A stretch of 64,000 bases of DNA from Bordetella ansorpii (GCF_900078705.1 NZ_FKIF01000007.1:620001-684000); one strand, 5' to 3'; counted from the first letter of the stretch, positions 38,324 to 47,242 are shown. A program made the numbers and translations. Notes: a model not told the origin generated them from the sequence alone.

Positions 38324-38360
38324 GAATGAAAAACGAAGAACGCGGCCTTTAGCCGCGTTC
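38324..38360 (-). terminator. Intrinsic terminator in the thrS leader (candidate attenuator)
   Basis: On the minus strand GAACGCGGC-TAAAG-GCCGCGTTC (38360-38338) is a perfect 9-bp stem-loop followed by TTCGTTTTTC, ending 15 bases before the thrS ATG. A terminator so close to the start of a gene on the same strand suggests conditional read-through. An upstream stretch, CCGCGT (38402-38397), could pair with the ACGCGG of the 5' arm and act as antiterminator. Confidence 0.75.
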
Positions 38361-38417
38361 GATCTGATTGCCTGCTGGGCTGCTGTCTAGGGCGACACGC
38401 GGGACCCGACTTCGGAC

Positions 38418-38480
38418 TTACTTACGCGACATGGTGCGGAAGTATCCGGTCGTAGTTCGTGCGGGCTTCAAAGGCAGCAT
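38418..38480 (-). CDS. Candidate thrS leader peptide rich in threonine codons
   Basis: A 20-codon frame (ATG at 38480, TAA at 38420-38418) encodes a basic peptide with three threonines in a row (ACT ACG ACC, 38456-38448) and a fourth (ACC) four codons later. It lies between the predicted thrS promoter and the terminator stem. The threonine codons are in the 5' arm of a possible stem with 38416-38407 (CGACCGGA with TCCGAAGTCG). No good ribosome-binding site precedes the ATG, and the frame is open further upstream, which weakens the call. The arrangement is that of a transcription attenuator sensing charged tRNA-Thr. Confidence 0.5.
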   Translation of the reverse strand: MLPLKPARTTTGYFRTMSRK

Positions 38481-38566
38481 GGTAATGAGGAATGGCTTCG
38501 GGGAAGCGACCAATGTACCGGCATTGCGTACATGAAAGCGGAACACGTCAGTCGCAGATTGCGCCA

Positions 38567-38575
38567 ATTGTAGCA
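38567..38575 (-). promoter_or_regulatory. Extended -10 promoter of the thrS-infC operon
   Basis: Minus strand TGCTACAAT is an extended -10 element (TGn plus TACAAT, five of six bases of consensus). No clear -35 is seen at the usual distance. A start near 38560 would give a leader of about 250 bases containing the threonine-codon frame and the terminator. Confidence 0.55.
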
Positions 38576-38760
38576 CTTCATGAGAAGTCGGGGACCGATT
38601 GCCTTTTTGTCGCCCCCGGGGCGTCACTTTGTCTGATTTTCCAGGGTGCTGCAGCCTTACGACTGCAAAAACGCAACATATTGTTACCCATCTCGTAAAG
38701 CATGGCCCGTCAAAGCAAGTCGCATGTTCTCGATGTTCCGACGTTCGCAGCCCCCCACCC

Positions 38761-39510
38761 ATGACCCAACCTCATCACGCACCCATCCAGACCCCATCCC
38801 TCCTCCTTTGCGAAGCCGATAGCCGCCTGGCCGCCGGACGGCGCTACATGCTGCTGTCCCGCCCCAGCCACCGCCTGCGCGTCGCCATCCTCGACGACCA
38901 TCCCGTGACCACCATGGGCATCGCCTCGTTCCTGCGCGGCAATGCCGACCTCGACGTCGTGCACGCCGAGACCTCGGCCGAAAGCCTGGTCGCCAATCTG
39001 CAGCACATGCCCTGCGACGTCGCCGTGGTCGACTACTACCTGCCCGACGATCCCTGGGACGGCATGGACTTCATCAAGCGGCTGCGCCGGCTGTACCCGG
39101 GCATGGCGCTCATCACCCTGTCGGCGGGCCGCGCGCAGGACACCGAATACGCGGCCTATCGCGCGGGCGCCAACGGCTACCTGTCCAAGACCGAGCCGCC
39201 GCACACCATCCCCGACATGATCCGCGCCACCGTCGGCGACCCGCGCAATTTCTATGTCAGCACGTTTGGCCGCGTGCACCGCGCCGAACCCCGGCATCCC
39301 GATGCCCGGCTGACCGCCGCGGAAACCGAGATCCTGCGGCATATCGCGCTGGGCTTCTCCGTCACGCAGGTCGCCACGCGCCTGGTGCGCAGCAAGAAAA
39401 CCGTCAGCACCCACAAGCGCCGCGCCATGCGCAAGCTGGGCCTGGCCGACGACCTGGCGCTGGCGCTTTACCTGAAAGAGAAGTTCCGGCGGGACGCGGC
39501 AGAGGAATAG
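38761..39510 (+). CDS. LuxR/NarL-type response regulator, RcsB-like
   Basis: Product of 249 residues: about 38 unconserved N-terminal residues, a receiver domain with the acidic pair Asp45/Asp46 (ILDDHP), phospho-acceptor Asp91 (VVDYYLPDD), Ser121 and Lys143 (YLSKTEPP), then a LuxR-type helix-turn-helix near 180-240 (LTAAETEILRHIALGFSVTQVATRL). The receiver and DNA-binding parts read like RcsB of enterics, especially KTVSTHKRRAMRKLGLADDLAL. A later ATG at 38848 would remove the N-terminal extension and cannot be excluded. It is followed after 5 bases by an HPt gene, so the pair may be the lower half of a phosphorelay whose kinase lies elsewhere. Confidence 0.86.
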   Translation: MTQPHHAPIQTPSLLLCEADSRLAAGRRYMLLSRPSHRLRVAILDDHPVTTMGIASFLRGNADLDVVHAETSAESLVANLQHMPCDVAVVDYYLPDDPWDGMDFIKRLRRLYPGMALITLSAGRAQDTEYAAYRAGANGYLSKTEPPHTIPDMIRATVGDPRNFYVSTFGRVHRAEPRHPDARLTAAETEILRHIALGFSVTQVATRLVRSKKTVSTHKRRAMRKLGLADDLALALYLKEKFRRDAAEE

Positions 39511-39515
39511 CAGCC

Positions 39516-39932
39516 GTGTCCGTACCCTTCCCCCCTGACGGCCGGGTGGGTCCGCCCGGCCATGCCCTGCCCAGCCTGGCGATGCTCGACCTGCCCCGCC
39601 TGCGCGGCATCTGTCCCGATGCCAGTCAGCTGAATCGCCTGCTGCTCCTGGCGCGCGAGCAACTGCACGCGGATCTGACGCGGATGCGGGCGGCCCTGGA
39701 ACGCGGCGACGCCGTTGCCGCGGCCGAGCGCATCCATCACATCAAGGGCGCGGCCTGCATGCTGTGCCCGACGGGCGATGGCCTGCTCGGTCAGTTGGAT
39801 GCGGCGCGCGCCGCCACGCTGGCTTGCACGACGATGCGAGATATCGGCCCTGTCCTCGCCGATCTGGAGAAAAGCCTGCGAAGTTTTGACGCGCAGTTGC
39901 AGGCCGCGATCCGGGCCAAGCCTGAGCCTTGA
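39516..39932 (+). CDS. Stand-alone HPt (histidine phosphotransfer) protein
   Basis: Product of 138 residues from a GTG start, with an AGAGGAA stretch upstream overlapping the end of the regulator gene. It is a helical-bundle HPt domain: the phospho-histidine motif is RIHHIKGAACML, with His74 the likely site. The first ~35 residues are Pro/Gly-rich. HPt proteins relay phosphate between a hybrid kinase and a response regulator; the regulator directly upstream is the obvious partner. No kinase gene is in this window. Confidence 0.83.
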   Translation: MSVPFPPDGRVGPPGHALPSLAMLDLPRLRGICPDASQLNRLLLLAREQLHADLTRMRAALERGDAVAAAERIHHIKGAACMLCPTGDGLLGQLDAARAATLACTTMRDIGPVLADLEKSLRSFDAQLQAAIRAKPEP

Positions 39933-40091
39933 GCCCGCGAACCGCACATTGACGCCAGCCGCGATCTCTCGACTGCCGGAACCGTGCTACCGTTGCCGCC
40001 CGAAATTCCGAAGGTGGCGGCCGCCTGCTCGATAACACGCCTCGGGCCATTGGCGTCCCCATCCAAACAACCGCTCGCCGGAGACCCCATC

Positions 40092-40334
40092 ATGTCGAAC
40101 ACGGGTGTCGATATCACCACCTACGCCGCCAACTCGATCGCCGATGCCACGACATTGGGGCTGCTGCTGTTCCTGGCCACCAAGGACAAGCCCGCCATCG
40201 AAGCCGCCCACCGCAGCATGCACACGATGCTGTCCAACTTGCTGAACGATGAGCACGTCCCCGAAGACCTGAAAGCGCACATCCGCACACGCCTGCATTC
40301 GATCTGCGAGATCGCCCTTCAGCAGTGCAAGTAA
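40092..40334 (+). CDS. Hypothetical protein
   Basis: Product of 80 residues from the ATG at 40092, preceded by a GGAG-type site 9 bases upstream. It has an alanine-rich stretch with LGLLLFLATKD that is too short and broken for a clear membrane span, then a charged helical part with HRSMHTMLSNLLNDE and a cysteine near each end of the final helix. No family recognised. It lies downstream of the HPt gene with a 159-base gap. Confidence 0.55.
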   Translation: MSNTGVDITTYAANSIADATTLGLLLFLATKDKPAIEAAHRSMHTMLSNLLNDEHVPEDLKAHIRTRLHSICEIALQQCK

Positions 40335-40424
40335 GCCGGCAGCACGTCCGCGCCGCGCCCAGCGATGGCTCGCGGCGATGCCGGACAAATCCGCCTCGAT
40401 GCCGCGCGCCCATCGGAACATCTC

Positions 40425-40457
40425 GCCTGTGCGGGTAAATCCAGCCTGTGCGGGTAA
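40425..40457. repeat. 14-bp direct repeat upstream of a DUF2513-like gene
   Basis: GCCTGTGCGGGTAA occurs at 40425-40438 and again at 40444-40457, a 19-base step (about two helical turns). The second copy runs into TAATAT (40455-40460), a possible -10 element, 38 bases before the next ATG. Tandem sites at this spacing suit a regulator binding on one face of the helix. Confidence 0.6.
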
Positions 40458-40497
40458 TATCCCTTGCAGCCGTCAACCGTGGCCACCAGGAGAGAAT

Positions 40498-40764
40498 ATG
40501 AAGCGCAACTTCGAAGTCATCATGACGATCCTCACTGCCCTCGAAACCGATGAGGTCGAGGTCCACGACCCCAAGGCGCTGATCGATGCCGCCGCAAAAG
40601 GGAATTCCGCGATGGGCCCGCTGTTCGGCCACCACATCCGGATCCTGCTCGACGCGGGACTGCTGACCAAGGAAAGCCATGGCATACGCCTGACGTGGGC
40701 CGGCCACGAATACTTGGCTGAAGCCAGGCTCGGGGCGGAGATGGCGCACGCCGAACAGCAGTAA
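40498..40764 (+). CDS. DUF2513-like small protein
   Basis: Product of 88 residues. The ATG at 40498 has a strong CCAGGAGAG ribosome-binding site. The start MKRNFEVIMTILTALE and the later HHIRILLDAGLLTKESHGIRLTWAGHEYL pattern match my recollection of the DUF2513 family, which resembles a winged-helix fold and is often found in mobile or phage-related settings. The function is not known. A bidirectional terminator follows at 40851. Confidence 0.7.
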   Translation: MKRNFEVIMTILTALETDEVEVHDPKALIDAAAKGNSAMGPLFGHHIRILLDAGLLTKESHGIRLTWAGHEYLAEARLGAEMAHAEQQ

Positions 40765-40850
40765 AACCCGTCGCGCCCGATGTGGCGCCCGCAATACCCC
40801 GACGCCCCTGTGCGAGGGGCGGGAGCATGGCGCGCCATTCGACGAAAAGC

Positions 40851-40886
40851 AAAAAGCCGCTGAGTCATGGACATAGCGGCTTTTTT
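40851..40886. terminator. Bidirectional terminator
   Basis: AAAAAGCCGCT (40851-40861) pairs with AGCGGCTTTTTT (40875-40886); U-tracts exist on both strands. It serves the DUF2513-like gene on the plus strand and the tRNA-Val gene on the minus strand. Confidence 0.9.
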
Positions 40887-40931
40887 GCGGCACTGCTTTT
40901 TGGCGGCAATTGGCATTGCCGGCATTAATTC

Positions 40932-41008
40932 TGGTAGGCGGTATTGGAATCGAACCAACGACCTCCACGATGTCAACGTGGCGCTCTAACCATCTGAGCT
41001 AACCGCCT
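40932..41008 (-). tRNA. tRNA-Val (GAC)
   Basis: The minus strand folds into a complete cloverleaf: acceptor AGGCGGT/ACCGCCT, D-arm GCTC-GAGC, anticodon stem CCACG/CGTGG with loop TTGACAT (anticodon GAC, reading GUC and GUU), T-arm GTTGG-TTCGATT-CCAAT. A discriminator A and an encoded CCA follow. It is 77 bases, downstream of a good promoter and upstream of the bidirectional terminator at 40851-40886. Confidence 0.97.
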
Positions 41009-41055
41009 TCAATCGCTGCCGTTCGTTTTTTTGCGCGTCAGCAGCGAAGAAAAAG

Positions 41056-41084
41056 ATTATAGCGAAGCTTTTTGGGCTGCGCAA
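41056..41084 (-). promoter_or_regulatory. Promoter of tRNA-Val
   Basis: On the minus strand TTGCGC (41084-41079) and a perfect TATAAT (41061-41056) are 17 bases apart. A start near 41049 leaves about 40 bases of 5' leader before the tRNA. Confidence 0.75.
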
Positions 41085-41085
41085 C

Positions 41086-41733
41086 TCAGTTGGCGGAAAA
41101 ATTCACGGAATCGATGAATTTTCTTACGCGCTCGATCGACTTCAATCCCGGGCCCTCTTCCACGCCGCTGCTGACGTCCACCGCCCATGGCCGCACCGCT
41201 CGTACGGCGTCGGCCACGTTCTCGGGCGTCAAGCCGCCAGCCAGCACCAAGGCGCGGCGGTCGGGCGAGGCCTGCACGCCCGCCAGCAAGGCGTGATCGA
41301 AGCCCAGGCCGCTGCCGCCGTAGCCCGCGCTATGGCTGTCGAACAGCCAGCCCGCCGCGTCGTGGTATTGCGCGCAATGCGCGGCCAAGGCATCCGAGGT
41401 ATCCAGGCCCGGCGCCCCCACGCGGAATGCGCGCAGATAGCGGCGGCCATGGCGGCGGCATTCTTCAGGCGCTTCGTCGCCATGGAACTGCAGCAGGTCG
41501 GGACCGACCTCATCCACGATGGCGCGCATCTCGTCCTGGCTGGCATTGACCGTCAGGGCGACCACGTCCACGAAGGCAGGTACGCGGCGGCGCAGTGCGG
41601 CGGCGCGCGCCGGCGAGACATAGCGCTTGCTGCCAGGATAGAAGACAAAGCCGATGGCGTCGGCGCCGGCCTGGACAACGGCGTCGAGGTCCGCCTCGCG
41701 GGTCAGGCCGCAGATCTTGATTCGGGTGCGCAT
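41086..41733 (-). CDS. trpF: Phosphoribosylanthranilate isomerase
   Basis: TIM-barrel enzyme of tryptophan synthesis converting PRA to CdRP. The 215-residue product opens RIKICGLT with the catalytic cysteine (Cys8), has LLQFHGDE, and DVSSGVEEGPGLKS with the catalytic aspartate and phosphate loop. Length is typical. It is last in the leuC-leuD-leuB-asd-fimV-truA-trpF succession; in relatives trpB often follows, but here the next element is tRNA-Val. Confidence 0.95.
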   Translation of the reverse strand: MRTRIKICGLTREADLDAVVQAGADAIGFVFYPGSKRYVSPARAAALRRRVPAFVDVVALTVNASQDEMRAIVDEVGPDLLQFHGDEAPEECRRHGRRYLRAFRVGAPGLDTSDALAAHCAQYHDAAGWLFDSHSAGYGGSGLGFDHALLAGVQASPDRRALVLAGGLTPENVADAVRAVRPWAVDVSSGVEEGPGLKSIERVRKFIDSVNFSAN

Positions 41734-41831
41734 GAGAGATCGGGATAGCCTTGAGCAGCTGGAAGCTGCTCATCAATTAAGGATGCGTAGCGTAATGCTA
41801 TCCGGCCATCATATCGAACGACGCCGGACGT

Positions 41832-42635
41832 TCAGCCGATGAAGGGCGCCAGTTGCGATGCCGCGGGATCGAACGGCGGCAGGCCGAATTCGCAGGGGTA
41901 CTCGATATCGGCCAGATACAGGCCATCGGGCATGAAGGTGGGCGCGCCCAGCCTGCGGTCGCGCGCTTGCAGCAACCGGCCCATCCAGGCCACGCTTTCG
42001 CGGCCCTGGCCCACCTGCAGCAGCGCGCCGATCAGGTTGCGCACCATGTGATGCAGGAAGGCGTTGGCGCGCAGCGTGAAGACGATGAACGGGCCACGGT
42101 CTTCGATGTCCAGGCGATGCATGGTGCGCACCGGATGCCTGGCCTGGCACTGCGAGGACCGGAAGCTGGAAAAATCATGCTCGCCGATCAGCGCCCGCGC
42201 GGCCTGGCGCATGGCATCCAGGTCCAGCGGCTGGAAGCACCAACCGGCGCGGCCAGCCCATAGCGGCGGACGCACGCGGCCGCGCCACAGCAGATAGACG
42301 TAGGTGCGCGAGCGCGCCGAGAAACGCGCATGGAAGGTCTCGGGCATCGACTGCGCCCACTGCACGGCGATGCTGGGCGGCAGGAAAGCGTTGACGCCCC
42401 GCACCCAGGACTGGTCGCGGCGCGCCAGATCCGTATCCAAATGCACGACCTGCGCGGCGCCGTGGACACCGGTATCGGTGCGGCCGGCGCAGATCGTCGC
42501 GATGGGTAGATGGGCGCCGCCGAAGGCGCCCAGCGCGGCTTCGAGTGTGTCCTGCACGGTCTGGCCGTGCGGTTGAGTCTGCCAGCCCTGCCAGGCCGAC
42601 CCATCGTAGGCCAGGCCCAGGGCGATGCGCGGCAT
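41832..42635 (-). CDS. truA: tRNA pseudouridine(38-40) synthase
   Basis: Converts uridines 38-40 of tRNA anticodon arms to pseudouridine. The 267-residue product has the catalytic aspartate in [24 protein letters not shown]-like start ([12 protein letters not shown]), RTYVYLLW, and the C-terminal [12 protein letters not shown]. It begins 1 base after fimV stops, so it is probably translated from the same message. Confidence 0.96.
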   Translation of the reverse strand: MPRIALGLAYDGSAWQGWQTQPHGQTVQDTLEAALGAFGGAHLPIATICAGRTDTGVHGAAQVVHLDTDLARRDQSWVRGVNAFLPPSIAVQWAQSMPETFHARFSARSRTYVYLLWRGRVRPPLWAGRAGWCFQPLDLDAMRQAARALIGEHDFSSFRSSQCQARHPVRTMHRLDIEDRGPFIVFTLRANAFLHHMVRNLIGALLQVGQGRESVAWMGRLLQARDRRLGAPTFMPDGLYLADIEYPCEFGLPPFDPAASQLAPFIG

Positions 42636-42636
42636 G

Positions 42637-44724
42637 TCAGGTCCGGTTGTTGTACGAAGGCGGGGCGAACGGCGACGGGGCCGGCGATTGCGATGGCGCC
42701 GTCCCCGAAGCCTGGGCTGGAGGCGTGGAGCCGCTGCCCTGCGCCGGCGGCGTTTCGACGGAGGGGGAAGGATTCAAGGGCGTGGCGAACGGGGAAGGCG
42801 CCGAGGACGGCGCAGGCGGAGCCGCCGGACCGACAGCAGGCGTTACCGCTGGCGAGGCATCGCGCTGGACCGGTTTGGCCTCGTCCGTGGGGGGATGATT
42901 CAGGTCGAGATCGATCGCATCGAGCTTGCGGCTGAAGGCGCGGCTGTCGAAAGGCGGAGGGTCGCTGTAGTCGACCGCTTCCACGTCTTCGTTGCGGCGC
43001 GCGCCCGCCCGGCGCAGCATCCAGGCCACGATGAAAATCAGTACCGCGAGCACCGCCGTGATGACGGCCAACAGGTTATCGACCAACCACGAAGGCATGC
43101 CGACCTTGGCCGGCGCGACAGCGGTGCCCTGCTGCGTGGATGGCGCGTTGCCAGCCGCGCCGACGGTTGCCGAAGGCGTGCCCGCCGCGGCGCCACCAGC
43201 CCCCGCCAGGGCAGGCGTGCCCGATTGGCCCGATTGGCCCGATTGATCCGATTGACCCGATTGACCCGAGGGCGCGCCGCCCGGGGCAACGCTGCTCCCG
43301 CCCGCCGTTCCATTGCCCGGCACCGCTGCCGAGGCGCCGCTGGCGGCACCCGAGCCAGCCGAACCCACGCCAGCCGAACCCGCGCCGGCCGCACCCACGC
43401 CAGCCACACCCGCGCCGGCGGCACCCGCGCCGACGGCTGCCGGGCCATTCGCACCCGAGGCACCGCTTCCGGAAGCATTGCCTTCAACGCCCGCCGAGCC
43501 ACCCGAAGCCCCCCCGGTGGAACCTGCCGCAGCGCCCGAGCCCGCGTCCGCCGCCGTGGCCCCGCTGGCCGCGGGCCGGGCGGCGTTGCCTTGTCCTGCC
43601 GCACCGCCTTGAGTACCCGAAGCGCCGGTGGCCGCGTCACTGGCCCCCTGGCCAGCCGCCACGCGGTTCAGCGCATCCACGTTGGACTGCAGCGCATCGA
43701 CGCGCTGGCGCGCCTCGTCCATGGCACGCTGGTCGGAAGCGCGGGCATCGCCCGCCGCCTCCGCCGCCCCCCCGGCGCCAGCCACCGAACCGCCCGCCGC
43801 ACCCGCCGTTCCATTGGACAAGCGCAGGCGGTCCTGAGCCGGCGGCTGCGCCGCGGCCGCGCCGCTGCTGGCGCTCTCCACCTGGCCGGACGAACCATCG
43901 GCGCGCGGCACGGCGGCGCGCCCCCCGGCAGCGGCGCCGAGGCGCGCGCGATATCGGTCGTAAGCGGCGGCCTGCTCGACGAAAATACGGCGTGCCTCGG
44001 CGGGATCGACGGCACGCACGGTGGCGGCGTCGGGAATCGCCAGCGTCTCGCCGGCGCGCACCAGATTCATGTTGTTCTGGATGAAGGCCTGCGGATTGGC
44101 CTGCCACAGCGCCACCAGCATCTGGTAGATGGACGCGTCGGCGACCGCGTGGCGCACGGCAATCCCCGAAAGCGTCTGCCCGGGACGCACGGTCACGTCG
44201 TCGACGCGTCGCGCCGCCTGCGCGCCGGCGGACGCGGGCTGGGGCGCCGCACCGGGCGCCGGGACAGTTGCGCGGCGCAAGCCGGCCTCGGCGTCGCGCG
44301 CGGGCACCATCAGCGTGACCTGCATCTGGCGCTGGCCGGCGCTGGAGCGCAGATCCAGCAGCATGTCGACGGTTTGCGTGGTGATCGGCTGCGTGGCGGT
44401 GATGCTGACCACGCGGCGCGCCGCGCCGCTGCCCTCGAGATTGACCCGGGTATCGGCCAACGGAACCGGCGGTTGCAGGCCGGCGCGCTGCCACGACGCG
44501 GCATCGGCCAGTTGCACCTGCAGCGAGGCGGCCTCGTCAGCCGTCAGGTCCAGCAGCGGAATCTCGATGCGCATGGGCTCGCCGGGCAAGGAGGCGACCC
44601 GCGCGTGTCCTGCACGCGCCGCCTGCGCATCCGCCCAGGCGGAAGTGCCGATGGCCAGCGCCAACGCCAGGCCCAGGACCTTGTTACGGGGGACATGATG
44701 CAGGCTACGCGGGTGCGAAGTCAT
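42637..44724 (-). CDS. fimV: FimV-like LysM protein with long Gly/Ala/Ser-rich region
   Basis: Product of 695 residues: signal peptide (cleavage near ADAQA), the FimV N-terminal domain with [13 protein letters not shown], a peptidoglycan-binding LysM ([16 protein letters not shown] and [27 protein letters not shown]), a short coiled-coil-like stretch ([14 protein letters not shown]), a Gly/Ala/Ser/Gln low-complexity region (about 370-525), one membrane span near 552-572, and a Pro-rich cytoplasmic tail. The C-terminal TPR/FimV domain of the Pseudomonas protein is not visible. FimV proteins organise polar structures and type IV pili. It lies between asd and truA as in many gamma- and betaproteobacteria. 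Confidence 0.85.
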   Translation of the reverse strand: MTSHPRSLHHVPRNKVLGLALALAIGTSAWADAQAARAGHARVASLPGEPMRIEIPLLDLTADEAASLQVQLADAASWQRAGLQPPVPLADTRVNLEGSGAARRVVSITATQPITTQTVDMLLDLRSSAGQRQMQVTLMVPARDAEAGLRRATVPAPGAAPQPASAGAQAARRVDDVTVRPGQTLSGIAVRHAVADASIYQMLVALWQANPQAFIQNNMNLVRAGETLAIPDAATVRAVDPAEARRIFVEQAAAYDRYRARLGAAAGGRAAVPRADGSSGQVESASSGAAAAQPPAQDRLRLSNGTAGAAGGSVAGAGGAAEAAGDARASDQRAMDEARQRVDALQSNVDALNRVAAGQGASDAATGASGTQGGAAGQGNAARPAASGATAADAGSGAAAGSTGGASGGSAGVEGNASGSGASGANGPAAVGAGAAGAGVAGVGAAGAGSAGVGSAGSGAASGASAAVPGNGTAGGSSVAPGGAPSGQSGQSDQSGQSGQSGTPALAGAGGAAAGTPSATVGAAGNAPSTQQGTAVAPAKVGMPSWLVDNLLAVITAVLAVLIFIVAWMLRRAGARRNEDVEAVDYSDPPPFDSRAFSRKLDAIDLDLNHPPTDEAKPVQRDASPAVTPAVGPAAPPAPSSAPSPFATPLNPSPSVETPPAQGSGSTPPAQASGTAPSQSPAPSPFAPPSYNNRT
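43220..43264. repeat. 9-bp tandem repeat inside fimV
   Basis: Five near-identical copies of CCCGATTGG/A, encoding a Ser-Gly-Gln tripeptide run in the low-complexity region. Being a multiple of 3, copy-number change would alter length but not frame. Further imperfect 15-bp repeats rich in GCC/GGC lie at 43360-43450. Confidence 0.8.
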
Positions 44725-44876
44725 GAGCCGGGATTCCCTATTCTGCTTTCCGTGATCAATCGATATGGCGCAGGACTGCGATGTCGGAAAACGCAGCCCG
44801 GAAGTGTAAAGCCATCCCGCATGGCGTTCAAACCTGCAATCTGCCTGTCATGCCGGAAAATACACCCGGGATGTGA

Positions 44877-44900
44877 CGAGAGCACCCGCAGGTGCTCTCG
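44877..44900 (-). terminator. Stem-loop after asd
   Basis: Perfect 10-bp stem CGAGAGCACC/GGTGCTCTCG with a CGCA loop, 44 bases beyond the asd stop. The following bases on the minus strand are not T-rich, so termination is likely but not certain. The rest of the 44725-44943 gap shows no gene. Confidence 0.55.
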
Positions 44901-44943
44901 CCTTACCCCGATAGCGCGGCGACCGGCGCCGCGCGCGGAAGAA

Positions 44944-46074
44944 TCAGGCCTCGGCCAGAGCGATGCGCAGCATGCGGCGCAGCGGTTCGGCCGCGCCCCA
45001 CAGCAGTTGGTCGCCGACAGTGAAGGCGCCCAGGTAGTCCGAGCCCATCGACAGCTTGCGCAGACGGCCCACCGGGATGTCCAGCGTGCCGGTGACGGCA
45101 ACCGGGGTCAGGCCCTTGACCGTGTCTTCCTTGGTGTTGGGGATGACCTTGGCCCATTGGGTGCCCTGGGCGATGAGGTCCTGGATTTCGTCCAGCGGCA
45201 CGTCGCGCTTGAGCTTGATGGTCAGCGCCTGGCTGTGGCAGCGCATGGCGCCGATGCGCACGCACAGGCCGTCGATCGGGGTGGGCGGGGTGCCGAAGGC
45301 CGCGCCGCGGCCCAGGATCTTGTTGGTCTCGGCTTCGCCCTTCCACTCTTCCTTGGACATGCCGTTGCCCAGATCCTTGTCGATCCAGGGGATGAGGTTG
45401 CCGCCCAGCGGGACCCCGAAGTGCTCGCGGGCCAGGCCCGGATCCTGCTGGGCCGCCAGCACGCCGCGGTCGATGTCCAGGATGGCCGATGCCGGATCGT
45501 CCAGCAGCGGGCGCACGGCCTGGTTCAGCGTGCCGAACTGGGTGAGCAGTTCGCGCATGTGCTGCGCGCCGCCGCCCGAGGCCGCCTGGTACGTCATGGA
45601 GGTCATCCACTCGACCAGGTCGTTGTTGAACAGGCCGGCCAGGCCCATCAGCATGCAGCTGACGGTGCAGTTGCCGCCGACGAAGTTGCGCACGCCACGC
45701 TTGAGGGCGGCGTCGATGACCGGACGGTTGACCGGGTCGAGCACGATGATGGCGTCATCGGCCATGCGCAGCGTGCTGGCGGCGTCGATCCAGATGCCGG
45801 TCCAGCCTTCGTTGCGCAGGCGGCCGTACACCTCGGTGGTGTAGTCGCCGCCCTGGGCGGTGACGATGATCGGCAGTTTCTTGAGCGCTTCGATGTCGTA
45901 GGCGTCTTGCAACGGGCCCGCGCCGTCCGCCCACGAAGGGGCGGCGCCGCCGGCGTTGCTGGTGGAGAAGAACACGGGTTCGATCAGGGCGAAGTCATTT
46001 TCGTCGCGCATGCGCTGCATGAGCACCGAACCAACCATGCCGCGCCACCCGACGAGGCCTACTGCTTGCGTCAT
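44944..46074 (-). CDS. asd: Aspartate-semialdehyde dehydrogenase
   Basis: NADPH-dependent reduction of aspartyl phosphate to the semialdehyde, the branch point for lysine, threonine, methionine and diaminopimelate. The 376-residue product has [14 protein letters not shown] at the nucleotide site, the catalytic cysteine in [20 protein letters not shown], and [14 protein letters not shown]. It belongs to the gammaproteobacterial-type (E. coli-like) subfamily by length and sequence. It is preceded by leuB with a 94-base gap. Confidence 0.96.
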   Translation of the reverse strand: MTQAVGLVGWRGMVGSVLMQRMRDENDFALIEPVFFSTSNAGGAAPSWADGAGPLQDAYDIEALKKLPIIVTAQGGDYTTEVYGRLRNEGWTGIWIDAASTLRMADDAIIVLDPVNRPVIDAALKRGVRNFVGGNCTVSCMLMGLAGLFNNDLVEWMTSMTYQAASGGGAQHMRELLTQFGTLNQAVRPLLDDPASAILDIDRGVLAAQQDPGLAREHFGVPLGGNLIPWIDKDLGNGMSKEEWKGEAETNKILGRGAAFGTPPTPIDGLCVRIGAMRCHSQALTIKLKRDVPLDEIQDLIAQGTQWAKVIPNTKEDTVKGLTPVAVTGTLDIPVGRLRKLSMGSDYLGAFTVGDQLLWGAAEPLRRMLRIALAEA

Positions 46075-46143
46075 CTTGAAGAGCTCTTGAAAGTGATAAC
46101 TACGTGAAAGAAGAAGGGAATCCTTCCAATTTATCAGAATGCG

Positions 46144-46166
46144 CGGCCCGCTGCCGAAGCGGGCCG
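46144..46166 (-). terminator. Stem-loop after leuB
   Basis: Perfect 9-bp stem CGGCCCGCT/AGCGGGCCG with a five-base loop directly beyond the leuB stop codon. The downstream T-content is low (CATTCTGATAAATT). Confidence 0.5.
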
Positions 46167-46168
46167 GA

Positions 46169-47242
46169 TTACAGGGCCTTCAGCACCGCGTCGCCCATCT
46201 CGGCGGTCGACACCTTGGTGGTGCCGCTCTCGTGGATGTCGGCGGTGCGCAGGCCCGAGGCCAGCACCTTGCGCACGGCGGCCTCGATGCGCTCGGCCTG
46301 GCCGGCCTGGTCCAGCGAGTAGCGCAGCAGCATGGCGGCCGACAGGATGGTGGCCAGCGGATTGGCGATGCCCTTGCCCGCGATGTCCGGCGCCGAACCG
46401 TGGCTGGGCTCGTAGAGGCCCTGGCCGGAGGAGTTCAGCGAGGCCGACGGCAACATGCCGATAGAACCCGTCAGCATGGCGGCTTCGTCGGACAGGATGT
46501 CGCCGAACAGGTTGCCGGTGACGATGACATCGAAGTTGCGCGGCGCGCGCACCAACTGCATGGCGGCATTGTCCACGTACATGTGCGACAGCTCGACGTC
46601 GGGGTATTCCCGGCTGACTTCGATGACGATGTCGCGCCAGAACTGCGACGTTTCCAGCACGTTGGCCTTGTCGACGCTGCACAGCTTCTTGCCGCGCTTG
46701 CGGGCCGCCTCGAAGCCGATGCGCGCGATGCGGCGCACCTCGGTGTCGGCATAGCGCATCGTGTCGTAGCCTTCGCGCTCGCCGGCAAAGGCGCCGTCCT
46801 CGGCCGTGCGCACGCCGCGCGGGGCGCCGAAGTAGATGTCGCCGGTCAGTTCGCGGATGATCAGCAGGTCCAGGCCCGACACGATCTCTGGCTTCAGCGA
46901 GGAGGCGCTGGCCAGTTCGGGATACAGGATGGCCGGGCGCAGGTTGGCGAACAGGCCCAGCGCCTTGCGCAGGCCCAGGATGGCCTGCTCGGGCCGGAAT
47001 TCACGTGGCAGGCTGTCGTACTTCCAGTCGCCCACGGCGCCGAACAGCACGGCGCGCGACTGCTTGGCCAGGTCCAGCGTGGCCGGTGGCAGCGGGTGCT
47101 CGAACTGGTCGAACGCGGCGCCGCCCACGGCGGCCTGCTTCATTTCCAGCGGCAGTCCCAGCGCGCCCAGCACGCGGACGGCCTGTTCGACGATTTCCGG
47201 CCCGATACCGTCGCCGGGCAGCACTGCGATTTGATGCGTCAT
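46169..47242 (-). CDS. leuB: 3-isopropylmalate dehydrogenase
   Basis: NAD-dependent oxidative decarboxylation of 3-isopropylmalate in leucine synthesis. The 357-residue product has [28 protein letters not shown] with the substrate-binding arginines, [10 protein letters not shown], the Mg-binding [16 protein letters not shown] and [21 protein letters not shown]. The ATG at 47242 gives the standard N-terminus; an in-frame ATG at 47266 would add eight residues. The 99 bases to leuD hold no gene. Confidence 0.96.
   Translation of the reverse strand: MTHQIAVLPGDGIGPEIVEQAVRVLGALGLPLEMKQAAVGGAAFDQFEHPLPPATLDLAKQSRAVLFGAVGDWKYDSLPREFRPEQAILGLRKALGLFANLRPAILYPELASASSLKPEIVSGLDLLIIRELTGDIYFGAPRGVRTAEDGAFAGEREGYDTMRYADTEVRRIARIGFEAARKRGKKLCSVDKANVLETSQFWRDIVIEVSREYPDVELSHMYVDNAAMQLVRAPRNFDVIVTGNLFGDILSDEAAMLTGSIGMLPSASLNSSGQGLYEPSHGSAPDIAGKGIANPLATILSAAMLLRYSLDQAGQAERIEAAVRKVLASGLRTADIHESGTTKVSTAEMGDAVLKAL

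Noticed and set aside
40804-40820. GCCCCT-GTGCG-AGGGGC hairpin as a second terminator
   Set aside because: A short perfect stem but no T-tract, and a clear bidirectional terminator lies 30 bases further on.
42625-46107. A 1,160-codon plus-strand frame opposite fimV and asd
   Set aside because: Spans two clear genes in the other direction and shows only arginine-rich noise, a typical GC-rich shadow.
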